Shown here: positions 1-8,474 of the stretch, in pieces
Layout: every line of letters begins with the position of its first letter
Position numbering within the stretch: position 1 is the stretch's first letter
Assembly (NCBI GenBank): GCA_002167285.1
Contig: NHDG01000048.1
Span: forward strand, 1 to 38,422
DNA length: 38,422 bases
Origin: Planctomycetia bacterium TMED53
GTDB taxonomy: Bacteria; Planctomycetota; UBA8108; UBA1146
Direction of reading: 5' to 3'
Notes under the pieces: model-generated
What the model was told of the DNA's origin: nothing
Databases searched by the model: none
The model's input: the letters and a program-made list of their open reading frames with translations, nothing else
Program-made: the position numbers and the translations under genes

Positions 1-2
1 CC

Positions 3-695
3 GATCTGTTACGCCTCGATCAGGATGTCACCGTTCCCCCAGGCTCCACTCTCGTCCATGAAGCTCCAGGGTCTCCTGAATCACTTCTTCTTCGTTGGGC
101 CGAAACCGGGATATCCATGGGAGAAATTTTGGCCAATGAAAACAATCCTGCAGAACCTTGGCAGGAGTTGTCGGCATTGGCACATGATGCGAGTCCGATG
201 CTGGCTGTCCAAATTGACCACGCTTCACCGTTACTGATCGCACATGGAACTTCCGACACGGTGATCGCCTTCCGTCAGGGAGAAAAACTGCACGAAACCC
301 TGGTTGCGCTGGGGTTGGACTCCCAGTTCATTCCTGTGATCGGTGCGGGACACGGCCTCCCACCTGCTGTCTTTGGTGATACCCATGAATGGATCGTTGA
401 AAGTTGGGCGCCAAAACAGTTTCTCAGGGGAGATACGAATCAAGACACAAATCTCGATATCGCTGACGTCATCGTCATCCTCGATCACTTGTTCCAGGGA
501 GGAAGCACGTCAACTGTCGATTGTGATCTTGCTGCAGACCTCAATGACGACGAAGTCCTCGACATCAGCGATGCTATTTTCCAGCTTTCTTGGCTCTTTG
601 GCGGCACTTTGGTCATCCCCGCGCCATATCCCATCTGCGGGCCAGATCCTTCGCCTGGATCACTGCAATGCAATGATCCCCCACCCTGTCCTTGA
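3..695 (+). CDS. Secreted alpha/beta-hydrolase with C-terminal dockerin-like repeats (5' end outside window)
   Basis: The frame is open from the left edge, so the true start and the N-terminal signal and nucleophile lie outside the window. An internal ATG at 117 is not the real start. The visible hydrolase end has LIAHGTSDTVI, which fits the acid residue of an alpha/beta-hydrolase triad, and GAGHG, which fits the catalytic histidine. From base 426 there follow two dockerin-type calcium-binding repeats (RGDTNQDTNLDIADV and AADLNDDEVLDISDA). The protein ends in a Cys/Pro tail (PICGPDP...LQC...CP) that closely matches the tail of the large dockerin protein at 14873-17536. It is probably an exported esterase or peptidase of the dienelactone-hydrolase or prolyl-oligopeptidase type. 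The substrate cannot be told. Confidence 0.75.
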   Translation, partial: DLLRLDQDVTVPPGSTLVHEAPGSPESLLLRWAETGISMGEILANENNPAEPWQELSALAHDASPMLAVQIDHASPLLIAHGTSDTVIAFRQGEKLHETLVALGLDSQFIPVIGAGHGLPPAVFGDTHEWIVESWAPKQFLRGDTNQDTNLDIADVIVILDHLFQGGSTSTVDCDLAADLNDDEVLDISDAIFQLSWLFGGTLVIPAPYPICGPDPSPGSLQCNDPPPCP

Positions 696-800
696 AGTGA
701 TCGACCCTTTACAAGCCAGCTGCCCTGAATCTCCGATCCCACTGTGAATCGTTGACGCCACGTCGGGTTCAGTTCTAATGAGCCTCGAGAGGGGCACAAT

Positions 801-2315
801 ATGTTTAGACAAATTGTCTTATCGATCCGTTCCTCTGTCGCTAATCCATTTGTCGAAAATCCATTTACCGCCAATTCATTTACAGCAACGAATCTGACCA
901 AACTCTGCCTGACATTCTCAGTGTCTCTCTTTTTTCTGATCATTCCCACAACACTCTATTCTCAGGATTTCGATGATCCCTTCGCGGATCCCTTTACCGA
1001 GTCTGAGGATCAAAATGATTCGCCAGATCCGTTTGACGATGTTTTTGATTCGAACGAAGGAACCTCCGAAGAGCCTAATCCTGAAAAGATTCGTGGATCG
1101 ATCTCCATCGGACCAGGAATGCGCATCAATATCACAGGCCCAGGTGGAGTTCCTGATCTCAACATCATTCCAACACTCCGTATCGGCTTAAATCATTCCC
1201 CCGAAGAAATGGAGAGACCCTCCCTCACCACCAGAGAAAGTGAGATACGCTTCCAGGGAAAAATTCTCGAAAGAGACGCCTTCTTCGGTAGATTCAATCT
1301 CGCGGGAGATCGGGACCATGGGGTTTTATCCGAAGTTTGGTTTGATACCTCTCTTGCTCACGGGTTCCATCTGACCGCCGGTAGGATTCCAAACACCATG
1401 GGACTGGAGAGTTTTCCCGGTCATGAGCGCAGAATTTCCATCACCCCAGGATTGCTCGATTGGGCTGGAGGAGGGTCAGCATGGGGAATACGAACCGGTG
1501 GGCGCTGGATCAATGGAACCTTGACGGGCGATCTTCAATTTCTCCTCGATGAACCTGTAGACGTCGATGGAAATGACTTTGGAGGCTACGGGGTTCTCAC
1601 AAAAATTACGATGCGCCCCTTATCCCAGTTTCTGTTCGGCGGTCCATCTGCACCAGATCGATTATGGAAAGATACTTCCCTCTTTGTCACGGGCCGTTGG
1701 GACTGGGAAGCGGATGGAGCATTCCGAATCCGCTCTGCAAGCGACCTCAATCTCTTAGCAACCCCTGACCTTCACTTCGATAACATTCACTGGGTCCGAG
1801 CAGGTTGGCGACTGCCCCTATCTGAATATCTTCAATTCGAAAATGAATGGTTGAGAACTGGTTTCTTCGGAGTCGGATCTACAGACATCGATATGCCTGG
1901 AGAGATGACAGGATTTCAAATGGGACTGCGTGTGCGACTCTCTTCCAATGTACCGTTGCCATTTGACCTCCCCCTGGATCTTCCTGGAGGAGATTGGTCT
2001 TTCGACGATCCATCGTCAGCCTTGCTACAGAGTTCGCAGCCTGAAGAAGTAGAAGACCAAGGATTAGATTTGATTCTTCGATATGAGCAACTGACGTCGA
2101 AATCTCAGCTTGCAGACTTTGGATTGCTCGAAGTGGGATCACCGGAAAATGACTTGGAATCGATTCGGATTGCAGTCACAAGAAGCTCCAGCAGCTCCAT
2201 TCGCTGGACTCTGGAAGGAGTTTGGACCGGCAGCGATACTCCAATCCTCCTAAAAAACTCCACCAGTGCCGATAATCTGTTTACCTTTCGCTGCCTCTTC
2301 GAATTGGGGCTCTAA
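801..2315 (+). CDS. Putative outer-membrane beta-barrel (porin-like) protein
   Basis: This is a 504-residue protein with a good ribosome site (GAGAGGGG) before ATG 801. It has a long N-terminus with a hydrophobic export segment at about residues 33-53 ending in LYSQ. Next comes an acidic low-complexity linker with repeated DPF units (DPFADPF, DPFDDVF). The rest is rich in alternating polar/hydrophobic strands and aromatic girdle residues, with phrases such as EIRFQGKILERDAFFGRFN and AGRIPNTMGLE that recall phosphate-selective porin O/P-like barrels. It ends in LFTFRCLFELGL, a plausible terminal strand. The function is inferred as an outer-membrane porin; no specific substrate is supported. 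It precedes the pilin cluster by about 140 bases. Confidence 0.55.
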   Translation: MFRQIVLSIRSSVANPFVENPFTANSFTATNLTKLCLTFSVSLFFLIIPTTLYSQDFDDPFADPFTESEDQNDSPDPFDDVFDSNEGTSEEPNPEKIRGSISIGPGMRINITGPGGVPDLNIIPTLRIGLNHSPEEMERPSLTTRESEIRFQGKILERDAFFGRFNLAGDRDHGVLSEVWFDTSLAHGFHLTAGRIPNTMGLESFPGHERRISITPGLLDWAGGGSAWGIRTGGRWINGTLTGDLQFLLDEPVDVDGNDFGGYGVLTKITMRPLSQFLFGGPSAPDRLWKDTSLFVTGRWDWEADGAFRIRSASDLNLLATPDLHFDNIHWVRAGWRLPLSEYLQFENEWLRTGFFGVGSTDIDMPGEMTGFQMGLRVRLSSNVPLPFDLPLDLPGGDWSFDDPSSALLQSSQPEEVEDQGLDLILRYEQLTSKSQLADFGLLEVGSPENDLESIRIAVTRSSSSSIRWTLEGVWTGSDTPILLKNSTSADNLFTFRCLFELGL

Positions 2316-2452
2316 CCCACCCCTCAGGAAAATTTTCCCCGGGCGTTCCTTCTTCGTCAATCCTGCCGATTTGTCGGCTTTCCCCATCCCGTCGTAATCT
2401 TCTGTGGAGAATTTCCGAGAGGAAACTCTTGGGGGCCCCGATGGGAGAAGGA

Positions 2453-2902
2453 ATGCAGACGGAAAACTTGTCCTTCGATGATTCTTCAGCAGGATTCACC
2501 CTGCTCGAAGTTCTCATCTCGATCGCAATACTGGCTGTTGTCGGTCTCGCTTCCGCAATGGTGATGATTCCTGTGGTCCAAGCACAAAATGAATCACGAG
2601 AATTCACTCAAGCGACCGCAATGAGTAGGGCAGTACTTGAAGAGCTTTACTCACGCTCGCTGGAAGATCTCACCAATCCCGATGACGGCTACCTTCTTGC
2701 AGCCAATTGGCCGAAAAAAGGAGATCAAATCTACGGAGAAACTCCCCCACTCTCCGAGCTGAATGACCCAACGATTCCTACCGTCTCCGTATCCACAGGT
2801 AACCTCGATGCAGATCCAATTGAGATCTTGGTCACCATCACATGGACGGGAAGAGACTCTGGGTTAATCACAAAAGAATTCTGGGTTGTCAGAACCCGAT
2901 AG
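2453..2902 (+). CDS. Type II secretion/type IV pilus minor pseudopilin (GspI-like)
   Basis: The protein starts with a short polar leader followed by the prepilin peptidase motif G|FTLLEVLISIAILAVVG. It has Gly at -1, Phe at +1 and Glu at +5, then the hydrophobic helix that packs into the pilus or pseudopilus core. The soluble part is small (about 120 residues) and starts ATAMSRAVLEELYSR, consistent with GspI/PilV-type minor pilins. I chose ATG 2453 because GGAG lies five bases upstream; ATG 2441 and TTG 2429 (after GAGAGG) are in frame and possible. It heads a three-gene cluster with the next pilin only five bases downstream of its stop. It would be processed by a prepilin peptidase encoded elsewhere and act in the inner membrane and periplasm. 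Confidence 0.8.
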   Translation: MQTENLSFDDSSAGFTLLEVLISIAILAVVGLASAMVMIPVVQAQNESREFTQATAMSRAVLEELYSRSLEDLTNPDDGYLLAANWPKKGDQIYGETPPLSELNDPTIPTVSVSTGNLDADPIEILVTITWTGRDSGLITKEFWVVRTR

Positions 2903-2907
2903 AGGAG

Positions 2908-3594
2908 ATGAAGTTGAATCCAGCTGTTCAAAAACCAGAGAGTGGAGCCACTCTTCTCGAAATCTTGATGGCCTCAGTGGTATTCATCGTGGTCTTGGCA
3001 TTGAGCCTTGGTGCCGCCAGTGAGTTTTCCGCGTACGGCAATCAAGCGGATGCGGATGCCGGGATTCAATTGGACTGTCACAGGGCGTTTTCTCGAATGG
3101 AATCGGTCCTGCGCCAAGGGTGGTCAACCCCTGAGATCTCCACGGACGGAACTTCCGTCGACATCCAGATTCTCGGTTATTTCTTTAATACGGGTTCACA
3201 ATCCTGGGAAAGAATCGACCCTGCAACTTGGCAAAGACAATACGACCCTTCGACCGCTTCATATTACTTCGAAGATTCATCTGGATTTGAACTCCCTGTT
3301 GCAGATTGCACTGTCAGTTGGGTTCGAAAGAGCAATGATCCCGCTTCTGAGCAATATCACTTTGGTGATCTGACCTGCACCATCTCCTCTGGTTCAAACT
3401 CCACTTCATGGGTGCTCGCCCCTGATATCGGCACATTTGAAACAGATTCAGGGGGCCAAAGGCACAACGGCATTGAGTTCTCACTGAATGGAAGATCCAT
3501 CGAAGTGAAACTCAAACTTCAAAGGAGTGTTGACGAAGTTCCATATGGAATGAGAAGCAGAATCCAACAGCGAAACTACCTCGATGGAATTTGA
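2908..3594 (+). CDS. Minor pseudopilin (GspJ/PilW-like)
   Basis: The N-terminus has a prepilin-like motif, SGATLLEILMASVVFIVVLA, with Glu at about +5 of the mature form (the +1 residue is Ala rather than Phe), followed by a hydrophobic helix. The mature region, near 200 residues with AFSRMESVLRQGW just after the helix, fits the GspJ/PilW class. ATG 2908 is directly abutted by AGAGGAG. An in-frame TTG at 2914 has a better six-base spacing and may be the true start. The longer frame open from 2842 overlaps the upstream pilin and is less likely. The stop overlaps the start of the next gene by 11 bases, which suggests translational coupling. Confidence 0.75.
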   Translation: MKLNPAVQKPESGATLLEILMASVVFIVVLALSLGAASEFSAYGNQADADAGIQLDCHRAFSRMESVLRQGWSTPEISTDGTSVDIQILGYFFNTGSQSWERIDPATWQRQYDPSTASYYFEDSSGFELPVADCTVSWVRKSNDPASEQYHFGDLTCTISSGSNSTSWVLAPDIGTFETDSGGQRHNGIEFSLNGRSIEVKLKLQRSVDEVPYGMRSRIQQRNYLDGI

Positions 3595-5446
3595 TTCTCG
3601 ATCTCCTGTAACCTCTTCACCTTCCAGCTTGAAAGTGATTACTTTGAAAGAAAACCAAGATCTGAACAGCGGAACAAATTGCTCAGCTTACCGATCCAAC
3701 GAAACGGGATTGGCGATGTTCGTCACCGTATTCATGGCTCTCGTCTTAGGTATGGTTAGTGCAGTCACAGTGACCACGACACTTACCAGAAATAAGGATT
3801 CACGCTTTCAGCTCGACAGAATTCAAGCGAGATCTCTCGCGGAAGCGATCCTCGACGCTGCTCAAAAACAGATCCTGGTCCGAACTGCGAATTTTGACGA
3901 TCCCTTTGCCACTTCCACATCAGCGAGCGGAATGGTGACCATCGGTGGCCAGGACTACTCGTGGAACGGGGTTGATCTAACCCCTTCCGTCTATCCTGGT
4001 GAAGTGGATTCGAATGGTTGGAGATCCATCGATGTTCTTTATGACTCCACCAATGGCGGAGGATCTGCGACCCAAGAGATCTACACGCGAGTCGTGCAAA
4101 TCTTTCCGGGCGCAAACTCAGATTCAGGAGTTCAAGTTGGCGAAGCATTGAGCAGGCTGCGCAGAACCATTGAGGTCCAACGCAACCCCCTCTTCGACTT
4201 TGCGATCTTTTTCGATGACGACCTGGAACTACTTCCAGGGCCATCGATGACCTTCTCCGGAAAAGTCCACGCCAATGGAGACATCTACGTGGGTGTCGGA
4301 AACAACAAGACTCTCAACATCGATTCCGATTACTTCCGCTGTACCGGTGAAATCTTCCGCAAGCGCAAGAACAACAACAGCACTACTAGCGGTTCAGTGA
4401 AGATCAAGAACTCAAATGGTAACTTCAAAAGTCTGCGCAATGACCGTGACTACGACTATTGGGGTGACCCGGAAGCATGGGTCAACTACGCCGATAACCG
4501 TTGGGATGGAACTGTCCAAACAGGAAGTCACGGCGTTTTGACTCAAAATGCTCCAGACATCGGTTCTATTGCTAACTCAGGGCATTATCGCACCAGTGCC
4601 GACTTAGTCTTCCACAATGACCGTGTTTACCACGTTCAAAATGGAGTCGAAGTCGATATCACGGCGATGGTCTCCACTGCAGTTAGCGAAACTTCAGATG
4701 AGATGTACGATGCCCGTGAAGAGACGTATGTCCCTCTTACAGAGATTGATCTTTCTGATCCATTACTGACCAATTACATCGAGACAACCAATCAGGATTC
4801 AGACCCCTCCAATGACATCCACCAGATTTATGCGTACAGATCCCCCAACCCTCAACCCGCGAATTGGGATCCAGGTGCCGCTTCAAATTGGTTCGAGGGA
4901 ATACGATTGAAAAATGGATCGTCGATCCCAGACGACCTTCTCTTTGTCAGTGAAAACCCCATCTATGTGCAGGGTGACTTTAACACTGATGATTTCGGCA
5001 CCGCCGATCAAAAGACAGTTGCTGTGATCAGCGACGCCGTCAACTTACTCTCCAACACATGGGACGATGAACGCGAACCTGGGGATTCCTTTTCCGACAT
5101 CGACAATGCGACTGAAACCACCTTTAACATGGCATTGATCACTGGAAATGTTCGCACCCCCGATGGCGGTGGAGACTATTCCGGTGGTTTGGAAAACTTA
5201 CCTCGTTTCCATGAACGGTGGTCAGGGGTTGATTGCCAAATCAATGGTGCATTCATCAACCTCTTCCAGAGTCGTCAAGCCACAGAGAGATGGGGAAAAT
5301 CGGGCGTCTACAAGCCTCCCGTACGTTCATGGGGTTACGATCCCGGCCTTCTCAATGCCAGTGTTCTGCGTGACCTCTTTCCACAAGCGGTCTCCATCGA
5401 TCGCTTGGTGTGGGAAGAAGGGGAACCGATTCTTCCGGGATCCTGA
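3584..5446 (+). CDS. PilX-like pilus/secretion assembly protein with large passenger region
   Basis: This is a 620-residue protein whose start overlaps the previous pilin stop. One hydrophobic helix at about residues 44-66 (GLAMFVTVFMALVLGMVSA) is followed by TLTRNKDSRFQLDRIQARSLAEAILDAAQKQI, typical of the N-terminus of PilX-type minor pilins, in which the residue at +5 is not Glu. The long C-terminal part is polar and Asn/Asp rich, with a stretch beginning SGKVHANGDIYVG that is often seen in planctomycete PilX-like proteins. No ribosome site precedes ATG 3584, so coupling to the upstream gene, or a later start such as TTG 3629-region or ATG 3717, is possible. It probably works with the two upstream pseudopilins. 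Confidence 0.65.
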   Translation: MEFDSRSPVTSSPSSLKVITLKENQDLNSGTNCSAYRSNETGLAMFVTVFMALVLGMVSAVTVTTTLTRNKDSRFQLDRIQARSLAEAILDAAQKQILVRTANFDDPFATSTSASGMVTIGGQDYSWNGVDLTPSVYPGEVDSNGWRSIDVLYDSTNGGGSATQEIYTRVVQIFPGANSDSGVQVGEALSRLRRTIEVQRNPLFDFAIFFDDDLELLPGPSMTFSGKVHANGDIYVGVGNNKTLNIDSDYFRCTGEIFRKRKNNNSTTSGSVKIKNSNGNFKSLRNDRDYDYWGDPEAWVNYADNRWDGTVQTGSHGVLTQNAPDIGSIANSGHYRTSADLVFHNDRVYHVQNGVEVDITAMVSTAVSETSDEMYDAREETYVPLTEIDLSDPLLTNYIETTNQDSDPSNDIHQIYAYRSPNPQPANWDPGAASNWFEGIRLKNGSSIPDDLLFVSENPIYVQGDFNTDDFGTADQKTVAVISDAVNLLSNTWDDEREPGDSFSDIDNATETTFNMALITGNVRTPDGGGDYSGGLENLPRFHERWSGVDCQINGAFINLFQSRQATERWGKSGVYKPPVRSWGYDPGLLNASVLRDLFPQAVSIDRLVWEEGEPILPGS

Positions 5447-5532
5447 GTCTCTCTCTCGAGATCTCTTCAGATCGTGCAATCCTGTCCCCATCCGGTATCC
5501 TGTGCTTCGAAGCCAGTGACAAGAAAGTGGTC

Positions 5533-6399
5533 ATGAGCACAGATTCAACCGATAGCCGATCCCCACACCGCCCGACGATGAAGTTGTCGGTCAAAAGAAC
5601 CCGACCCGGGAGATCTGCGCGTGGACTCGATGAAATCGCTGTCGAAGAACCGTTAGAGATCCGTATTCGCTGGATCGATGCGGGCGAAGAACGAGAAGAA
5701 CGTGTCGGCACCACGATGAGAACCCCGGGAGATGACTTTGAACTTGCCCGCGGATTCCTGATCGCCGAGGGGATTCTCGGGGTCGACGAAAGTCCTGCAG
5801 GAGTCTCCCATTGCACCGATGGAAAAGCGGAAGAGCCATTAAATGTGGTCACCGTCACCCTTCGTGAAGGCTCAATTCCCGATCTTGAGGATTTGCAAAC
5901 CTTTGGCCATGGAACCAGCGCATGCGGAATCTGTGGGAGAACTCGCTTAGAAGATGTACTGCGCAAGATTCCAAAGGGTAAATCTGCCGAAGAGATCGAC
6001 CCGCAATGGCTAGCGACCTTGCCAGGAAAACTTCGAGACTCGCAAAAACTCTTCGAATCCACTGGTGGCGTTCATGCCGCCGGTGCATGGCCTGCTGGTG
6101 GCGAGCTCATTCTGCTGCGAGAAGATGTCGGTAGGCACAACGCCCTCGACAAGTTGGTGGGATCCTTGTCCCAAAGGGGTGACCTTCCCGCCGACAACCT
6201 CGTCTGCACCGTCAGCGGTCGAGCCAGTTTCGAACTCGTGCAGAAAGCTGCGGTTGCTGGCTTTCAGGCATTGATTGCCGTGGGAGCCCCCTCCAGCTTG
6301 GCGGTAGAAACTGCCCGTGAAGCAGGAATGATCCTCTGCGGGTTCGCAGGAGAGTCGGGGCTCAACTGCTACTCCGGGTCAACGGCGTTGAGGCTTTAA
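5533..6399 (+). CDS. fdhD: FdhD, sulfurtransferase for formate dehydrogenase molybdenum cofactor
   Basis: FdhD passes sulfur from a cysteine desulfurase to the bis-MGD cofactor of formate dehydrogenase, a step needed for activity. The protein of 288 residues has the family hallmarks: VEEPLEIRIRW near the N-terminus, RTPGDDFELARGFLIAEGI, the essential CGIC pair (Cys131 and Cys134), GGVHAAG, REDVGRHNALDKLVG and the C-terminal VSGRASFELVQKA and GAPSSLAVE blocks. ATG 5533 was chosen over the upstream open frame from 5410 because that extension overlaps the preceding gene and has no homology-like content. It lies downstream of the pilin genes but is not obviously coupled to them. No formate dehydrogenase gene is in the window, so one is expected elsewhere. 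Confidence 0.95.
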   Translation: MSTDSTDSRSPHRPTMKLSVKRTRPGRSARGLDEIAVEEPLEIRIRWIDAGEEREERVGTTMRTPGDDFELARGFLIAEGILGVDESPAGVSHCTDGKAEEPLNVVTVTLREGSIPDLEDLQTFGHGTSACGICGRTRLEDVLRKIPKGKSAEEIDPQWLATLPGKLRDSQKLFESTGGVHAAGAWPAGGELILLREDVGRHNALDKLVGSLSQRGDLPADNLVCTVSGRASFELVQKAAVAGFQALIAVGAPSSLAVETAREAGMILCGFAGESGLNCYSGSTALRL

Positions 6400-6434
6400 A
6401 CTCTCTCGCTCCTCAGGACTGTTCGAACCTCAGG

Positions 6435-7307
6435 CTATTCCAAACTGACGGGTTCAGCCCGATACCTGCCCTGATCCTGCTCGATTCTCGCCCAAGGATT
6501 TTCGGGATCATGCTCTAGTGCCAGCAACGCATCTTCTTCGACAGCAGCTTCCAAAAGGGCTTGCTTCTCAGCGACGACTTTCAAAGGGTTGATATCGTAT
6601 CCCATCGTCCATGCCGCTTTGAGATGGTGAATCGTCGGCGCCAAATCTGCCAGATATCGAACCACCTTACCTCCACCTTCGATTCGCACTGTCTGCATAC
6701 CCAATGTATGGCCATCGACCTCTTCCACCGAAATCCCAGGGAGGATTTCACTCGACCCATCCAGTAACTGCAGATCTGTTGCTTCAAGGGGCTCTACATT
6801 TTGTCGCAGATAAGAGGCTCTTTCACGAATGTTTGGATTGAGAGCGGTCTCCCAATTTCTCTTTTGCACCCAATGGCGTGCATTCGGAAAAACTGGCACC
6901 GATTCTGCTGCTGAGTCGATCTTGGTCGCTCCTCCAACGTGGTCGAAATGGAGATGCGTCACGATCAGATCGGTCACCAGGTTCACATCAAATCCCGCAC
7001 CTTCGATGGCTCTCTCCAATGGAGTCCCAGAACTCCCTTCAGGGAGCCAAACTGCAAAGCGATCACGAAAAGCCTGTTCTTCTTTGTCCCCAACACCCGC
7101 ATCGATGACCACCAATCGTTGCATATCAGGGTTCTCTGCGATCATCAGTCTTGTCGCCAATGGGATTCGGTGGGAGGAATCCGGGGAGATGCAATTTTCC
7201 CAGACGACTCGTGGAACTGATCCGAACATCGCTCCCCCATCCAGAAACAAGCCCCCTCCCTCGATGGTCGAGATTTCCCAGCTTCCGAGTTTGGTTTTTG
7301 CAGTCAT
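6435..7307 (-). CDS. MBL-fold metallo-hydrolase (lactonase-like)
   Basis: This is a 290-residue metallo-beta-lactamase-fold protein with the zinc motif THLHFDHVGG (His118, His120, Asp122, His123). A further ligand is likely in VDGHTLGMQ, followed by an Asp in LADLAP and a late His in LALEHDPENPW. The N-terminal layout (GGLFLDGGAMFGSVPRVVW, then an internal VVIDAGVGDK strand) resembles the AHL-lactonase/quorum-quenching subgroup, but the substrate cannot be assigned. The start is supported by GGAGGGG five bases upstream of ATG 7307. It converges on fdhD with 35 bases between stops and diverges from the DUF2203 gene across a 300-base spacer. Confidence 0.85.
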   Translation of the reverse strand: MTAKTKLGSWEISTIEGGGLFLDGGAMFGSVPRVVWENCISPDSSHRIPLATRLMIAENPDMQRLVVIDAGVGDKEEQAFRDRFAVWLPEGSSGTPLERAIEGAGFDVNLVTDLIVTHLHFDHVGGATKIDSAAESVPVFPNARHWVQKRNWETALNPNIRERASYLRQNVEPLEATDLQLLDGSSEILPGISVEEVDGHTLGMQTVRIEGGGKVVRYLADLAPTIHHLKAAWTMGYDINPLKVVAEKQALLEAAVEEDALLALEHDPENPWARIEQDQGRYRAEPVSLE

Positions 7308-7655
7308 CGAATCCCCTCCTGTGCAAGATGAATTTGTCCTGATTTATATCCCAGAACGACTCTCCTGACTCTTGAAATTTGGCAGGGCTGATTGCTTCCG
7401 GGAGCCCCGGTCCATAACATGCAGACAGGGAGTTTTTGTTGATCTTCGACCTCTGTAACCGTCCCTGAGCAGAAATGCCGGAAGATCTTCCCCAAGGGCA
7501 AACATGTTTCATTTTGCCCTTTCCGAATTGGATTCGCCGCCGAGTACTCTTTTGTTAGTCGATATTCTCATTCTCGACTGACTGGAAGAGTCTTTGGTGG
7601 CGACAGGTTCGATCGCATACGCCAGACCATGAATCCTGGAGGAAGTGACACCCCT
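7308..7655. other. Divergent intergenic region with an 8-bp hairpin
   Basis: This spacer lies between divergent genes and must hold promoters for both. No convincing coding frame was found in it. The clearest structure is an inverted repeat, AGGGCAAA at 7495-7502 and TTTGCCCT at 7513-7520, with a ten-base loop. It could be an operator or an RNA leader structure. No promoter hexamers stand out enough to mark. Confidence 0.4.
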
Positions 7656-8105
7656 ATGAGTGACCCACAAACGACGATTCCCATCCTCGAACTACCAGAA
7701 GTGACCGCAAGAATTCCACTCCTTGAAAAAATCGGTGGAGACATCCTGAAGCTGATTCAACGTCGTGATGAAATCCTTGGCCAAACTAGCAGCCCTGGTC
7801 GCGGTGCCGGGGAGAAGAGCACGACCTTGGTTCAACTGAAGGAAGAATTGCGAAACTTGTCGGCAAAGCTGGAGGATTACCGCGAAGAGGTGAAGGAGTT
7901 GGGTGGAATCTTGGCAACACCCGATGCAGCCACGATGGAGTTCCTGGGAGAGATTGAAGGCTGCCTAGCCTGGTTTTCATGGCAGCCTGGCGAGAATTCC
8001 ATCCAACACTGGCGCCCAGTGGATGGGGATCCCGGAGAGAGAATACCCCTGCTAGTCAGGGAGGATGATTTGGATACGGATGAGTTGATTTACCCCCTCG
8101 ATTGA
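7656..8105 (+). CDS. DUF2203 family protein
   Basis: This is a small soluble protein of about 149 residues with a helical, charged middle (LVQLKEELRNLSAKLEDYREEVKELGG) followed by the conserved C-terminal block EIEGCLAWFSWQPGENSIQHWRP that marks DUF2203. The molecular role of the family is unknown. ATG 7656 was chosen because GGAGG lies upstream, although at a long spacing of 13 bases; an in-frame ATG at 7629 would add nine residues. The gene is 17 bases before the thioredoxin start and may be co-transcribed with it and with the cytochrome maturation genes. Confidence 0.75.
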   Translation: MSDPQTTIPILELPEVTARIPLLEKIGGDILKLIQRRDEILGQTSSPGRGAGEKSTTLVQLKEELRNLSAKLEDYREEVKELGGILATPDAATMEFLGEIEGCLAWFSWQPGENSIQHWRPVDGDPGERIPLLVREDDLDTDELIYPLD

Positions 8106-8122
8106 GGGAAGGGAGAAGAAGA

Positions 8123-8452
8123 ATGTCAGAAAATGTAATGAACATCGACGATAATAACTTTGAGGCTGAAATTGCCAGCGGTGGATTGGCCATGCTCGAT
8201 TTCTACGCCACTTGGTGCGGCCCCTGTAAAACTCTTGAGCCAGTAGTTTCGGAACTTGCAGATGATTACGCGGGCAAGGGTGTCAAGATCGGCAAGGTCG
8301 ATATCGAGCAAGCTGAAGGGCTTACTGTCAAATACGGAATCCAGGGAGTTCCAACCCTGCTCTTCTTTAAAGACGGTGAAGTCGTAAACCAAATGGCTGG
8401 AGCCCACCCCAAGGCGGTTCTCGAGAAAGCGTTGGACGAAATCAGCGGTTGA
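8123..8452 (+). CDS. trxA: Thioredoxin
   Basis: This is a cytoplasmic thiol-disulfide reductant of 109 residues, the usual thioredoxin length, with no signal peptide. The active site WCGPCK is at residues 31-36 (Cys32 and Cys35), and the cis-proline motif GVPTLLFF is present. A strong ribosome site (GGGAGAAG) precedes ATG 8123, so the slightly longer open frame from 8102 is not used. The gene sits directly upstream of the cytochrome c maturation genes. With the DsbD-type protein at 21834-24734 it could supply electrons that are moved across the membrane to keep apocytochrome heme-binding cysteines reduced. Confidence 0.93.
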   Translation: MSENVMNIDDNNFEAEIASGGLAMLDFYATWCGPCKTLEPVVSELADDYAGKGVKIGKVDIEQAEGLTVKYGIQGVPTLLFFKDGEVVNQMAGAHPKAVLEKALDEISG

Positions 8453-8474
8453 TTGAGGTATTGGCAGGAGCGAT

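Noticed and set aside
485-949. Long antisense open frame on the minus strand (154 codons), and similar long antisense frames inside kdsA, eno, nfo and fdhD.
   Set aside because: They lie opposite clear genes, have no ribosome sites or family motifs, and are expected shadows of the GC and codon pattern.
7495-7520. The 8-base-pair hairpin in the divergent spacer as an intrinsic terminator.
   Set aside because: No gene ends toward it on either strand and the T tract is short; it is listed only as a structure of unknown role.
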